Assembly: GCA_903861445.1 (NCBI GenBank)
Contig: CAIOUK010000050.1
Location: 1 to 14,999, forward strand
Source of the DNA: an uncultured Verrucomicrobia subdivision 3 bacterium
GTDB taxonomy: Bacteria; Verrucomicrobiota; Verrucomicrobiia; Limisphaerales; UBA11358
Direction of reading: 5' to 3'
DNA length: 14,999 nt
Under the pieces are notes generated by a model. The model saw only the letters and a list, made by a program, of their open reading frames with translations, was not told where the DNA came from and did not search any database. Positions 1 through 8,503 of the stretch are shown here, in pieces; positions within the stretch are counted from its first letter, which is position 1; every line of letters begins with the position of its first letter. Made by a program: the position numbers and the translations under genes.

Positions 1-642
1 GAAGTGACGCATCAATTGCTCGAGCTGCCACGCGGAGTCACGACACGAACCGCTCATTTTTTCGAGCGTCTCTTCCGGCGTCTGCACGCCGGGTTCCATG
101 CGGATGGTATATTTAATGTCTTTCCACAACCGCTGGTTGATGGCGACGATGAAATCGTTGGTCGGCTGTTTTTCGCTGTCGGGTAGTTCGAGCCGCTGTT
201 GTTTGGTGCGGCGTTTCGTTTCGCCGATTAAATCGCGGCGCAACTCGGTCAGGTATTTGGAAAAATTATTCGTCAGCCAGCATTTGCGCTGGAAGGGTGC
301 GAGTTCGTGATCCAGCGCCGGGTCGTAGGCGAACGGAAATTTTTGCGCGCTCGGTTCGAGGAAAAAGTCGAATGGATTCAGAACCGACATTTCCGCGACC
401 AAATCCACTTCGACTAAAAACTCGCGGGTTGGTTGTTCAAAGACGAGGCGCGCGGCGTAGTTGGACTGCGGATCCTGCTGCCAGTTGATAAAATGTTTTT
501 CCGGTTTGACCTTGAGCGAATAACTCAAAATCCGCGTGCGTGAATGCGGAGCAGGCCGCAAGCGAATAACTTGCGGGCCGAGGGTGACGAGCCGGTCGTA
601 TTTGTAATGCGTCTTGTGATGAAGCGCGACGTGGATGGACAT
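1..642 (-). CDS. Transglutaminase-like cysteine protease family protein, N-terminal part (runs off left edge)
   Basis: The minus-strand frame from the ATG at 642 stays open to the window edge for 214 codons, so the C-terminus is missing. It starts MSIHVALHHKTHYKYDR, which matches the beta-rich N-terminal region of bacterial transglutaminase-like proteins (typically L-H-T-Y-Y-D-x-V near the start). Near the edge it reads GSCRDSAWQL, the core motif of the family, with the probable catalytic Cys at residue 200; the His and Asp of the triad would lie beyond the edge. In several phyla the relatives in this gene context are about 1,100 residues long with a C-terminal DUF2126, but that part cannot be seen here. 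The start lies 8 bases after the alpha-E stop, in the same operon as alpha-E and ATP-grasp. There is no signal peptide, so it is probably cytoplasmic. No Shine-Dalgarno sequence is visible; the leader is A+T-rich and comes out of a heptamer repeat. It is predicted to cleave or transfer amide bonds in a peptide made by its partners. Family assignment is firm, substrate unknown. Confidence 0.88.
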   Translation of the reverse strand, partial: MSIHVALHHKTHYKYDRLVTLGPQVIRLRPAPHSRTRILSYSLKVKPEKHFINWQQDPQSNYAARLVFEQPTREFLVEVDLVAEMSVLNPFDFFLEPSAQKFPFAYDPALDHELAPFQRKCWLTNNFSKYLTELRRDLIGETKRRTKQQRLELPDSEKQPTNDFIVAINQRLWKDIKYTIRMEPGVQTPEETLEKMSGSCRDSAWQLEQLMRHF

Positions 643-648
643 TTTGAA

Positions 649-680
649 AATTACGAATTGCGAATGACGAATGACGAATT
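649..680. repeat. Heptanucleotide tandem repeat (AATKRCG)
   Basis: Four 7-bp units fitting AATKRCG on the plus strand (649-655, 656-662, 663-669, 670-676) are followed by a partial AATT. The array covers the last codons and the TAA stop of the alpha-E gene and ends just before the transglutaminase start at 642. Read on the minus strand it supplies the C-terminal residues NSSFVIRNS. It resembles the heptameric short tandemly repeated repetitive sequences described in cyanobacteria; that comparison is from memory. Confidence 0.75.
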
Positions 681-1700
681 CAAACCCTGCTGCTGCTGCT
701 CTTCCTGCTGCACCATGTGGACTTCGTCGGGATTATCAAAGGGCTGGAAAATATAGGCGCGGAACAGTTCGCCGCCGATGTTGTTCAATTTCAACTGCGC
801 CTCGTCGAGATACCGATGCAGGCCGACGTCAAAGATTTCGTCAATCGTGCTGAATTGCAGTTCCGCGAGAAACCGGCCGGTGAGCTTTTCCGCGTCGTTG
901 GTGAAGCGGCCTTCAGCAACGCCGGAAATGCGGCGCAAAGCCAGGTTCAATTCGTTCACACAATAGCGAACTGAACGCGGGAAGACGTCGCTCAACAAAA
1001 GAAATTCCGCAACTTGGCGCGGATGGACATCGCCACCATGAATGCTCTTGTAGGCGTCCCACGCGCTGCAGGAGCGCAGGACGGCGGACCATTCGAGCGC
1101 CTCGTCCGGGCTGATGCGCTCCGGCGCGCCGCGTTCCGGCAAACTTTGGTAGCGCACGTCCAGAATGCGCGTGGTCTTGTCCGCGCGCTCCAGCAACTGG
1201 CCAACCCGCACAAACCACCAGCCTTCGTTGCGGATGAGCGTGGCTTCGATGATGCCGATGATGTGGAGCGAACTAGCTTTGATTTCCTGAAAAAATTCAC
1301 CGGCACCACGCCGCCAGACTTCGCGGGCATAAGGCGAGCGGGCGAACAAATAAAGGCGATTCAATTCCTCCCACAATTCCAGCGTGATCTGGTCGCGCAC
1401 CATGCGGGCGTTTTCGCGCGCTTGGCAGATGGATTGCAAAAGTGAATTTGGATTCTCCATTTCAAAGACCAGAAATTCCGTGACCGCTTTGCCGGTGGCA
1501 TGCGTGTGCTTTTTGAAGAAAGCCTCCTCGTCGCCCGTCGCCTGCACGATGGGCAGCCAATAGGCCGCGAGGCGTTTTTCGTCGAGGTTGCGGATGTCCA
1601 GCAGGAGTTGCAGGTTCACGTCCACGATGCGTGCGATGTTTTCCGATCGCTCGATGTAACGAGCCATCCAGTAGAGTGAGTTGGCGACGCGACTTAACAT
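651..1700 (-). CDS. Alpha-E domain-containing protein (DUF403)
   Basis: This 349-residue protein opens with MLSRVANSLYWMARYIERSE, the characteristic start of the alpha-E (DUF403) family, an all-helical domain of roughly 310-330 residues. Tyr/Trp/Arg/Glu positions in the first helix (YW..RY.ERSEN.AR) are preserved. In known genomes alpha-E is encoded beside, or fused to, the circularly permuted ATP-grasp (DUF404/DUF407) and beside a transglutaminase-like gene, as here: ATP-grasp ends 87 bases upstream and the transglutaminase begins 8 bases downstream. The set is proposed to work together in making or attaching a peptide in the cytoplasm; alpha-E itself has no demonstrated reaction. The last 20 or so residues are odd: an acidic/glutamine run (EEQQQQ, from CTG repeats on the plus strand) followed by a tail encoded by a heptamer repeat. 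The natural domain therefore probably ends near DEVHMVQQ. No Shine-Dalgarno sequence precedes the ATG. Confidence 0.93.
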   Translation of the reverse strand: MLSRVANSLYWMARYIERSENIARIVDVNLQLLLDIRNLDEKRLAAYWLPIVQATGDEEAFFKKHTHATGKAVTEFLVFEMENPNSLLQSICQARENARMVRDQITLELWEELNRLYLFARSPYAREVWRRGAGEFFQEIKASSLHIIGIIEATLIRNEGWWFVRVGQLLERADKTTRILDVRYQSLPERGAPERISPDEALEWSAVLRSCSAWDAYKSIHGGDVHPRQVAEFLLLSDVFPRSVRYCVNELNLALRRISGVAEGRFTNDAEKLTGRFLAELQFSTIDEIFDVGLHRYLDEAQLKLNNIGGELFRAYIFQPFDNPDEVHMVQQEEQQQQGLNSSFVIRNS

Positions 1701-1714
1701 AAATTGTAATTAGC

Positions 1715-1738
1715 CACAGAGGCACAGAGACACAGAGA
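1715..1738. repeat. Octanucleotide tandem repeat (CACAGAGR x3)
   Basis: Three perfect-phase units of CACAGAGR lie at 1715-1722, 1723-1730 and 1731-1738, between the ATP-grasp stop (1788) and the alpha-E start (1700). Units two and three are identical; unit one differs only in its last base. On the operon's sense strand the array reads as a CTCTGTG-rich pyrimidine/G stretch ending 14 bases before the alpha-E ATG, so it lies in the leader of that gene. Similar CTCTGTG arrays are, from memory, common intergenic elements in environmental genomes. Function unknown. Confidence 0.75.
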
Positions 1739-1787
1739 AATACTTTTTTTCATTTCTGTGAAAACTGGGGCTCGGTGGCAAAAAGTT

Positions 1788-3224
1788 TTATTCGTCTCCA
1801 TAGAGCACCCAAGTATCCTTGCTGCCGCCGCCCTGCGATGAGTTCACGACGAGCGAGCCCTTGCGCAACGCTACCCGCGTGAGGCCGCCGGGAATGATAC
1901 TCGTCCGTTCGCCGGACAAAACGAACGGCCGCAGGTCCACATGACGTCCCTCGAAGCTGCCGTCGCAGCACGTCGGATGCTGCGAAAGATTGATCATCGG
2001 CTGCGCGATGTAGTTACGCGGCTCGGCGATAATGAGCTGGCGGAATTTTTCGATCTCCTCCTTCGACGCCTTCGGCCCCATCAACATGCCGTAACCGCCG
2101 GATTCATTCGCCGCCTTCACGACGAGTTTTTCCAGATTCGCCAAAATGTATTTCATGTCCGCCTCCTCGCTGGCGAGATACGTCTCCACATTGGGCAAAA
2201 TCGGTTCCTGATCGAGGTAATACTTAATCATGCGCGGCACGAAATAATAAACCACTTTGTCGTCCGCGATGCCGGTGCCGATGGAATTCGCCAGCGAAAC
2301 ATTGCCAGCACGGTAGGCGTTGATGAGGCCAGGCACACCGAGCATTGAATCCTTGCGGAACACCGTCGGGTCAATGAAATCATCGTCAATGCGCCGGTAA
2401 ATCACATGAACCGGCTGCGGGCCTTTGGTCGTGCGCATGAAAACACGGGAATCTTTCACAAACAAATCGCGACCTTCGACGATCTCGATGCCCATCTGCC
2501 GCGCCAGATAAGTGTGCTCGAAATACGCGCTGTTGTAGGCGCCCGGCGTGAGCAGCACCACCGTCGGATCGGCGACGCCGGCGGGCGCGATATACTTCAT
2601 GGATTTCAGCAGCTCCTGCGAATAATGTTCCACCGGCCGCACGCCGATACCTTCGAACATCCCTGGAAACGCGCGCTTCATCGCGCGGCGATTTTCCAAA
2701 ACGTAGCTGACGCCCGACGGACAACGTCCGTTGTCTTCGAGCACCAGATAATTTCCATCCTTGTCGCGAATCAAATCCGTCCCGCAAATGTGGATGTAAA
2801 TATCCTTCGGCACGTTGAAGTTGACAAATTCGCGCCGGAAATGGCGCGCGGACAAAATGTAAAATTCCGGAATCACGCCATCCTTGAGAATTTTCTGCTC
2901 GTGATAAATGTCGTGCAGAAAAAGGTTCAGCGCCGTGATGCGCTGGGTCAGGCCGCGCTCCAGATGCTCCCATTCTTTCGCCGGAATGATGCGCGGCAGC
3001 AAATCAAATGGAAAAATTTTCTCCGCCCCGGCGGCGTCGCCATAGACGTTGAAGGTAACGCCCTGCCGAAGAAACGCCGAGTCAATCGCCTCGCGCTTGG
3101 CCTGAAACTCTGGCTCGGTCAATTCGGTAAAGAGCTGGTGAAACTTCTGGTAATGCGGACGCACGCCGTTTTGCGCATCCGCCATTTCGTCGAAACCGCC
3201 ATTAAGTTGATATTTTTGCAACAT
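1788..3224 (-). CDS. Circularly permuted ATP-grasp protein (DUF404/DUF407)
   Basis: From the ATG at 3224 the protein is 478 residues. It begins MLQKYQLNGGFDEMADAQNG and VRPHYQKF, the usual DUF404 opening (FDEM...R.HY). The ATP-grasp core shows TDLIRD at about 149-154 and LEDNGRCPSGVSYVLENR at about 162-179, both diagnostic of the circularly permuted branch, then a glycine-rich nucleotide loop SGGYGM and the C-terminal DLRPFV and PGGLTRVA motifs. ATP-grasp enzymes join a carboxylate to an amine through an acyl-phosphate; this branch is predicted to be a peptide or amino-acid ligase with unknown substrate. It is the first gene of the operon with alpha-E and a transglutaminase. The open frame extends 11 codons upstream to a TTG at 3257, but the ATG fits the family start and has GAAGG just before it, though only 2 bases away. 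Key residues look intact. Confidence 0.93.
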   Translation of the reverse strand: MLQKYQLNGGFDEMADAQNGVRPHYQKFHQLFTELTEPEFQAKREAIDSAFLRQGVTFNVYGDAAGAEKIFPFDLLPRIIPAKEWEHLERGLTQRITALNLFLHDIYHEQKILKDGVIPEFYILSARHFRREFVNFNVPKDIYIHICGTDLIRDKDGNYLVLEDNGRCPSGVSYVLENRRAMKRAFPGMFEGIGVRPVEHYSQELLKSMKYIAPAGVADPTVVLLTPGAYNSAYFEHTYLARQMGIEIVEGRDLFVKDSRVFMRTTKGPQPVHVIYRRIDDDFIDPTVFRKDSMLGVPGLINAYRAGNVSLANSIGTGIADDKVVYYFVPRMIKYYLDQEPILPNVETYLASEEADMKYILANLEKLVVKAANESGGYGMLMGPKASKEEIEKFRQLIIAEPRNYIAQPMINLSQHPTCCDGSFEGRHVDLRPFVLSGERTSIIPGGLTRVALRKGSLVVNSSQGGGSKDTWVLYGDE

Positions 3225-3696
3225 AACCTTCAGTTGTTTTTTGAACACCGCGAACAATTACCATCAGCAAATGAAAAAAACACATTTTTATTTTCCAACC
3301 CCGGCAAAACGCCACGGCTTTGGATTCAACTGGATTTTACGGTATTTTACCCATTTCACCGGCCAAAACTCAAAGTTTCAACCTGTGAATCTCGGCTATT
3401 TAGCAGCATCCTTGCCGAAGCGCTCGTTTTTAAGGAAATATTTTTTAATCGGCCATTGTCTCGCTGTATTCCATCTGAATATCAAGCCGCCAACTCTACT
3501 TTGTCGCCGACAAACTGGAAACTCCATCCGTTCTTTGACCAACTACCCATTACCAACATTCAGAAACTGGTTTTATTTCCACTAACTCAAGAGCTGATAA
3601 CTGGAGCTGTCGTGCCTGAGTCTGTTTTCGAGACGGGAACCGTGACTGAACTCTTCGAGAAATCAACGGCAAAGCGCGATCATTGACAATGGGTTC
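3225..3696. other. Intergenic region without a recognisable gene
   Basis: These 472 bases separate the ATP-grasp start from the end of the DUF6288-type gene. A plus-strand frame of 114 codons (3241-3585) crosses it, but its translation is low in structure, matches no family I know and begins inside the ATP-grasp leader, so I read it as chance. No tRNA-like fold, tandem repeat or strong T-tailed terminator was found. The only possible signal is a weak minus-strand promoter at 3344-3373, listed separately. Confidence 0.6.
3344..3373 (-). promoter_or_regulatory. Candidate sigma-70 promoter for the ATP-grasp operon
   Basis: On the minus strand TTGAGT (3373-3368; 4 of 6 matches to TTGACA) is followed after 18 bases by TAAAAT (3349-3344; 5 of 6 to TATAAT). 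It would give a leader of roughly 110-115 bases before the ATG at 3224. An overlapping alternative uses TTGAAA slightly upstream. This is sequence resemblance only. Confidence 0.3.
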
Positions 3697-5308
3697 TTAA
3701 TGGCTCAAGGCAGCAGCATTGCCGACCGGTGACTGGCGACCGATGCCCTGAACATGGAGCCGGGGCGTGGTAAAACTGTAGATGAACGCCACCGAGGCGG
3801 TGGTGTAGTTGCGGATGTTACCACGGTAGTAAGCTAAATCAGCGTAGTCACGGCCGGGAAGAATTACATAAGAGTCGCTGCCGGCGCAGCGGGCCATGTT
3901 GAGCCAAGCGATGTAATATTGGCTGACTTTCTTTTTCAGCACGGCATCATCAGACGCCAGCACGCCGGCAAATCCCCAGGTAAAACCCATCATCGCGTCG
4001 GCGTGGCCGTCGGGCATGTCCTTGTAGGCAGCGTTGATATTCGAAAGGTGTAGCTTCATCATTTCCGTAGAGTCCGACTGATCGGGCGAGAGCATATAAG
4101 CCATGTAAGCAAGTCCAGACTTAGCGGAGAAGCTGTTTACCATGCCGGTTTTCCATTTATCAGGATCGACCGGACCATTGTTGAGCGTGAATTCGCCGCC
4201 GTAAGCGACATGGCCAGAAACCATGGTGCCGTGCTCCAAAAACGTGAACGCATGCGCCAGCCCCGGATGGTTCTCCTGAATGCCACACAGCTTGCCGAGT
4301 TGCCAGGCGTCAATGGCGAGAATCGTCGGCCACTGCATCGGGCCATAGCCGCCGCCACCACGAGGAACGATGGCGGTGGTATACGGAGCGTGCCCGAAAC
4401 CGCCATCGTAAAGATCCATGTGCTGCTGGAGAGTTGCCTGATCTACTTTGATTTTCTTTTTCGTAAAATCCTCAAGCTTGTAGCAAATGACGTTGGGAGC
4501 TTTCCACTGCGCGTTGCGGATGAGATCGCAGGTGGATTGCAGCGTCGGCAAAACCGACTTGTCCTTGGTCAGCAGATAATATTCCGCCAGCGTGATGCCT
4601 TGGAAATCCAAATGCCAAGACCACGTTTGATCACCGTAGGGTTTGTTCCACGCAAGCGCCAGTTTCTTGCCGGCGGCAAAAACTGCGGGATCGGGCGAAC
4701 TTAGAAAGGCCAGCGTTTCGACGCAACGCCCCTGAGAGTTAACCTTGCCGGGATGATCCATCAAATACTTATAGGCCCGCGCCCGGAGAGTCTGGATCTT
4801 CTTGCAATCTTGAGAAAGCGAGTCGCCGAAGCGTCCGAGCTTTTCTAGTTGGACATTGACCGTGAGTTTTTGCTCGCCGCGTTTCACCATGAGATGCAGC
4901 ACACCGTCGCTGCTACCCTTCGCTGTCTTCAATGGCCAAACCAAGATCCTGAATCGGACCTTCGATGCCGTGAAACCTGGGGCCGAACGTATGCTCCGAA
5001 AATTCCTTACCATTGGCACCATAGACCACATCGTCCAGCTTCAGCACGTTCGCCGCCGGCGTGGCTTGGAAAATAAATTTCACCACGAACGTTCGTTTGG
5101 TGAGAATGCCGCGTGCGCCGGTCGGCCCCATGTTCACGAGGAATCCAGGCACCACCGCATCCGGCCCATTTTCGCAAGGCTTGTTCCAACGCCCCTGATT
5201 CTTTTCGTCGCGCAGGGCATACACATTCGTCGCCAAGGTAAGCAATGCGATGACGACGATACTGCCTCTCGTCAGAAAACGGCCGATGAAACGCTGTGAA
5301 TGTGCCAT
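3697..5308 (-). pseudogene. Frameshifted DUF6288-type secreted protein (PDZ-like N-terminus plus alpha-toroid-like domain)
   Basis: Two minus-strand frames form one protein. The first (5308-4913) starts MAHSQRFIGRF, has a hydrophobic core IVVIALLTLATNVYA with a likely cut after VYA, and continues into a PDZ-like stretch (NMGPTGARG...LDDVVYGANGKEF...GLAIEDSEG) before stopping at TAG 4915-4913. The second continues the same domain in the +1 frame (SSDGVLHLMVKRGEQ) and runs to 3697. Removing one base of GGG/T at 4915-4918 restores a single frame of about 536 residues. The long second part has the look of a helical-toroid domain (DLYDGGFGHAPYTTA, RGGGGYGPMQWPT, HVAYGGEFTLNNGP), as in DUF6288 proteins of Verrucomicrobia and Planctomycetes. 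That family name is from memory; enzymatic role unknown, exported. The start is supported by GGAG 7 bases upstream. Both halves look well conserved, so a recent mutation, a sequencing error or recoding are all possible. Confidence 0.62.
4910..4920 (-). other. Frameshift site GAA GGG TAG C in the DUF6288-type gene
   Basis: The upstream frame reads GAA GGG TAG, and the continuing domain needs GGG then AGC, which skips the T. Formally this is a +1 shift with a Gly codon in the P site and a UAG stop in the A site, the same layout as the prfB recoding site (sense codon, stop codon, C). No strong Shine-Dalgarno-like spacer was seen beyond GCGAAGG itself. Error or mutation is at least as likely. Confidence 0.55.
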
Positions 5309-5426
5309 GGTTTGACTCCGTGGTTGGCTGGTAATAACTAATAAAAAAAATACCCACTACCGTGGCAAAGTCGAGTTTATAAAACCCGATTGATTTTTCT
5401 GTCCAGTCCAACCGGTTTTCCGTCTA
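5309..5426. promoter_or_regulatory. Divergent intergenic region (DUF6288-type gene and GH20 gene)
   Basis: These 118 bases carry the upstream signals of two divergent genes. For the minus gene, GGAG stands 7 bases before the ATG at 5308, and TTGCCA (5368-5363) with TTTATT (5345-5340), spaced 17 bases, is a weak promoter candidate. For the plus gene, TTTATAAAA near 5375-5383 could serve as a -10 region but has no good -35. No operator-like palindrome was identified. Confidence 0.3.
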
Positions 5427-7250
5427 ATGAAAGCCGTGACGGATCAGTTTTCACCCAACCTGCTACCGCAACCGCGCTCGCTAAAACGACGAGCCGGAAC
5501 CTTTCTGCTGCCCCAAAAAAATCCTCTGGCCGCCGTCCATGCCAGCCGCACTCCCGCCGCGCCAGCGCAACCCGAAGGCTACACCCTGAGCATTGATCGC
5601 CAAGGGGTGCGGCTGGAATTCCGCGAGGCCGCCGGCCTGCGCGCGGCCACGGCCACGCTCCGGCAATTATTGCGGCAATACGGTCGCCGCCTGCCCTGCC
5701 TGCAAATCCGCGACTGGCCGGACTTCGCGCGGCGCGGTGTAATGCTCGACATTTCGCGCGGCCGCGTGCCGAAGTTGGAAACTTTGCTCGACCTCGCCGA
5801 AAAACTGGCTGATTTCAAAATCAACGAGCTACAACTTTACACCGAACACACGTTCGCCTACCAAAAATACAAATCGGTCTGGCAAAGCTGGGGCGCGCTC
5901 ACCGCGAAGGAAATTCAAACCCTTGCCGCACGCTGTCGCGAACTGGGGATTGACCTCGTGCCCAATCAAAATTCTTTCGGACACCTGCGCGAGTTTCTCA
6001 CCGACCCGCGCCTGAAAAAACTGGCGGAAATCCCCACCGCCTACGAAGCCGAAACCAAGGATTTTCTCCGCCACCCGACCACGCTCGCACCAAATCATCC
6101 CGACACCCTGCCCTTTCTGCGCGAACTTTACGACGAACTGCTACCAAATTTTTCCAGCCAGCTTTTCAACATCGGCGGCGACGAGCCTTGGGATCTGGGC
6201 AAAGGCCAAAGTAAAAAACTGTGCGCCACGAAAGGCCAGAGCCGGGTCTATCTTGATTTCCTAAAAAAAATCCACGGCGAAGTTACCACGCGCGGCAAAA
6301 CCATGATGTTCTGGGGCGACATCATTTTGAAACATCCGGCGCTCATCCGCGAACTGCCTAAAAATGCCATCGCCCTGAACTGGGGTTACGAGGCAAATCA
6401 TCCGTTTACCAAGGAAGCCGCGCAATTCGCCCAGGCGAAAATTCCATTTTATGTCTGCCCCGGCACTTCGACATGGCAAACGCTCGTCGGCAAACACGAC
6501 AACGCGCTCGCCAACTTGCGCGCCGCCGCCCACGCGGGCAAGAAATTTGGCGCGCTGGGTTTTCTCAACACCGACTGGGGCGACGGCGGTCATCCGCAGC
6601 CGCTGGCCGTGAGCTGGCCGATGTTCGCCGCCGGTGCGGCACTGGCGTGGAACACCAACGCACTCGATGAAAAAAATTTGCTCGCCGTCTTGAGCCGCGA
6701 TGTGTTTGAAGATCCGACCAGCAAAATGGCGCAGGCTGGATTTCAACTGGGTTTCGCGCATCAAAAGTTCGGCGTGAATGCGCCCAATGAAACGCCGCTC
6801 GGCACCGTCATCGCCGCGCCAAAACCGGAAGACCGTGAATTGTTCTGCCGCAACGGACTGAAATGGTTTGATAAGGTTCCACAGCGGAAAATTCTCGATA
6901 CGCTGAAGGAAATTGAAGAACAGCGGAAACAGTTGCGCCGGGCAAAACCCAAATCAAAATCAGGAAAGATTTTAGTGATCGAACTGGATTTGGCGGCGCG
7001 GATGGCAGCGCAATCGTGTAAATTCATGTTGTGGCAACAGGCGTCTGCTGCGGGAACAACTTCCGAGGCGAAACGCCGTGCGCTACGCGGCGTTCGCGAA
7101 TTGCAGAAATTGGATAACGATTTCAACACCTACTGGCCGTCACGCAATAAAGGAAAACCCATCCATTCAACGCCATTTTTACGCTGGCGTATTGAAGATT
7201 ATTCGCGCTCCCTGCGCTCTGCTAAAATCCTGCTGCGAACCGGAAAATAA
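5427..7250 (+). CDS. Glycoside hydrolase family 20 protein (beta-N-acetylhexosaminidase-like)
   Basis: This 607-residue protein begins with the GH20b-type sequence NLLPQPRSLKR close to the start, which supports the ATG at 5427 although no Shine-Dalgarno sequence is visible. The catalytic barrel starts near WPDFARRGVMLDISRGRVP. The family's catalytic Asp-Glu pair is in FNIGGDEPW (D252, E253); in GH20 the Glu is the acid/base and the Asp orients the substrate acetamido group. Further barrel motifs are QNSFGH, MMFWGDI, LNWGYE and NTDWGDGGHPQ. It should release terminal N-acetylhexosamine from glycans such as chitin or peptidoglycan fragments. There is no signal peptide or membrane segment, so it probably acts in the cytoplasm on imported oligosaccharides. 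The last 100 or so residues form a charged, probably helical tail. It is the only plus-strand gene and is transcribed toward secG, ending within the terminator of the opposing operon. Confidence 0.92.
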   Translation: MKAVTDQFSPNLLPQPRSLKRRAGTFLLPQKNPLAAVHASRTPAAPAQPEGYTLSIDRQGVRLEFREAAGLRAATATLRQLLRQYGRRLPCLQIRDWPDFARRGVMLDISRGRVPKLETLLDLAEKLADFKINELQLYTEHTFAYQKYKSVWQSWGALTAKEIQTLAARCRELGIDLVPNQNSFGHLREFLTDPRLKKLAEIPTAYEAETKDFLRHPTTLAPNHPDTLPFLRELYDELLPNFSSQLFNIGGDEPWDLGKGQSKKLCATKGQSRVYLDFLKKIHGEVTTRGKTMMFWGDIILKHPALIRELPKNAIALNWGYEANHPFTKEAAQFAQAKIPFYVCPGTSTWQTLVGKHDNALANLRAAAHAGKKFGALGFLNTDWGDGGHPQPLAVSWPMFAAGAALAWNTNALDEKNLLAVLSRDVFEDPTSKMAQAGFQLGFAHQKFGVNAPNETPLGTVIAAPKPEDRELFCRNGLKWFDKVPQRKILDTLKEIEEQRKQLRRAKPKSKSGKILVIELDLAARMAAQSCKFMLWQQASAAGTTSEAKRRALRGVRELQKLDNDFNTYWPSRNKGKPIHSTPFLRWRIEDYSRSLRSAKILLRTGK

Positions 7251-7281
7251 AAACGCCCGTTGAAAAATATTTCAACGGGCG
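7244..7281 (-). terminator. Rho-independent terminator of the pgk-tpiA-secG operon
   Basis: A perfect 12-bp stem (7254-7265 pairing with 7270-7281) closes a 4-base loop, and on the minus strand it is followed directly by TTTTTATTTT (7253-7244). This is a textbook intrinsic terminator for secG transcripts, 14 bases past the secG stop. The T tract overlaps the stop codon of the convergent GH20 gene. On the plus strand the stem lacks an immediate T run, so termination of GH20 there would be weaker. Confidence 0.9.
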
Positions 7282-7294
7282 CGGTGAAAAGTTT

Positions 7295-7708
7295 TTACTT
7301 CACGCCATTGGTGCTGACGGAAGTGCTGGGCGCCATCGGTGCGGTCAGCAGATTATTGGCTGCGGAAGCCGGTTGCGTCGCGCTTTTGGGAGCCGGAGCC
7401 ATCGGCGTTGACTGCATTTGTTTCTGCTGCACCTGCCGCGCGAAATCTGCCGTGCTGTTGTCGTGATTAGCCTTGTCATACAGGTAGGCCAGCACCAAAG
7501 ACAGACCGAGCAAAATACCTGCCGACCACTTGGTGATCTTGGTGAGCACGTTGCCAGAACCCGCACCAAACAGCGCATCGGCTGTGCCGCCACCAAAGGC
7601 CATGCCGGCACCGGCATCCTTCTTCGGCAACTGCACCAACACCAGCAAAATCAGCACCAAACAATTAATGACGAGAAAAACCGTCAAAATTCCAATGATA
7701 AAATTCAT
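7295..7708 (-). CDS. secG: Preprotein translocase subunit SecG
   Basis: This 137-residue protein has the SecG layout: a first membrane helix (FIIGILTVFLVINCLVLILLVLVQ, about residues 3-26), the conserved loop with GAGMAFGGG and ALFGAGSGNVLTK, and a second helix (about 60-78). SecG joins SecYE in the inner membrane and helps the SecA-driven export cycle. The tail after residue 80 is a Gln/Ala/Pro/Ser-rich extension of nearly 60 residues with no clear domain, longer than in many SecG proteins. The gene starts 9 bases after tpiA and is the last of the operon, followed by a strong terminator. SecG linked to glycolytic genes is a common bacterial arrangement. No clear Shine-Dalgarno sequence is visible, so translation may be coupled to tpiA. 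Confidence 0.95.
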   Translation of the reverse strand: MNFIIGILTVFLVINCLVLILLVLVQLPKKDAGAGMAFGGGTADALFGAGSGNVLTKITKWSAGILLGLSLVLAYLYDKANHDNSTADFARQVQQKQMQSTPMAPAPKSATQPASAANNLLTAPMAPSTSVSTNGVK

Positions 7709-7717
7709 GGTCAGAGT

Positions 7718-8482
<765 letters not shown>

Positions 8483-8503
8483 GTAAAAATTTCTTTCTTA
8501 AAA

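Noticed and set aside
3222..3257. Upstream TTG start for the ATP-grasp gene
   Set aside because: The 11 added residues are not family-like, and the ATG at 3224 gives the expected start; the alternative is noted but less likely.
3241..3585. Plus-strand frame of 114 codons in the intergenic region
   Set aside because: No recognised family, no ribosome site, and composition unlike the real genes; treated as chance.
2406..3686. Plus-strand open frame of 426 codons
   Set aside because: Its first two thirds are antisense to the ATP-grasp gene, whose motifs are unambiguous; the translation shows no domain and the rest runs through non-coding DNA.
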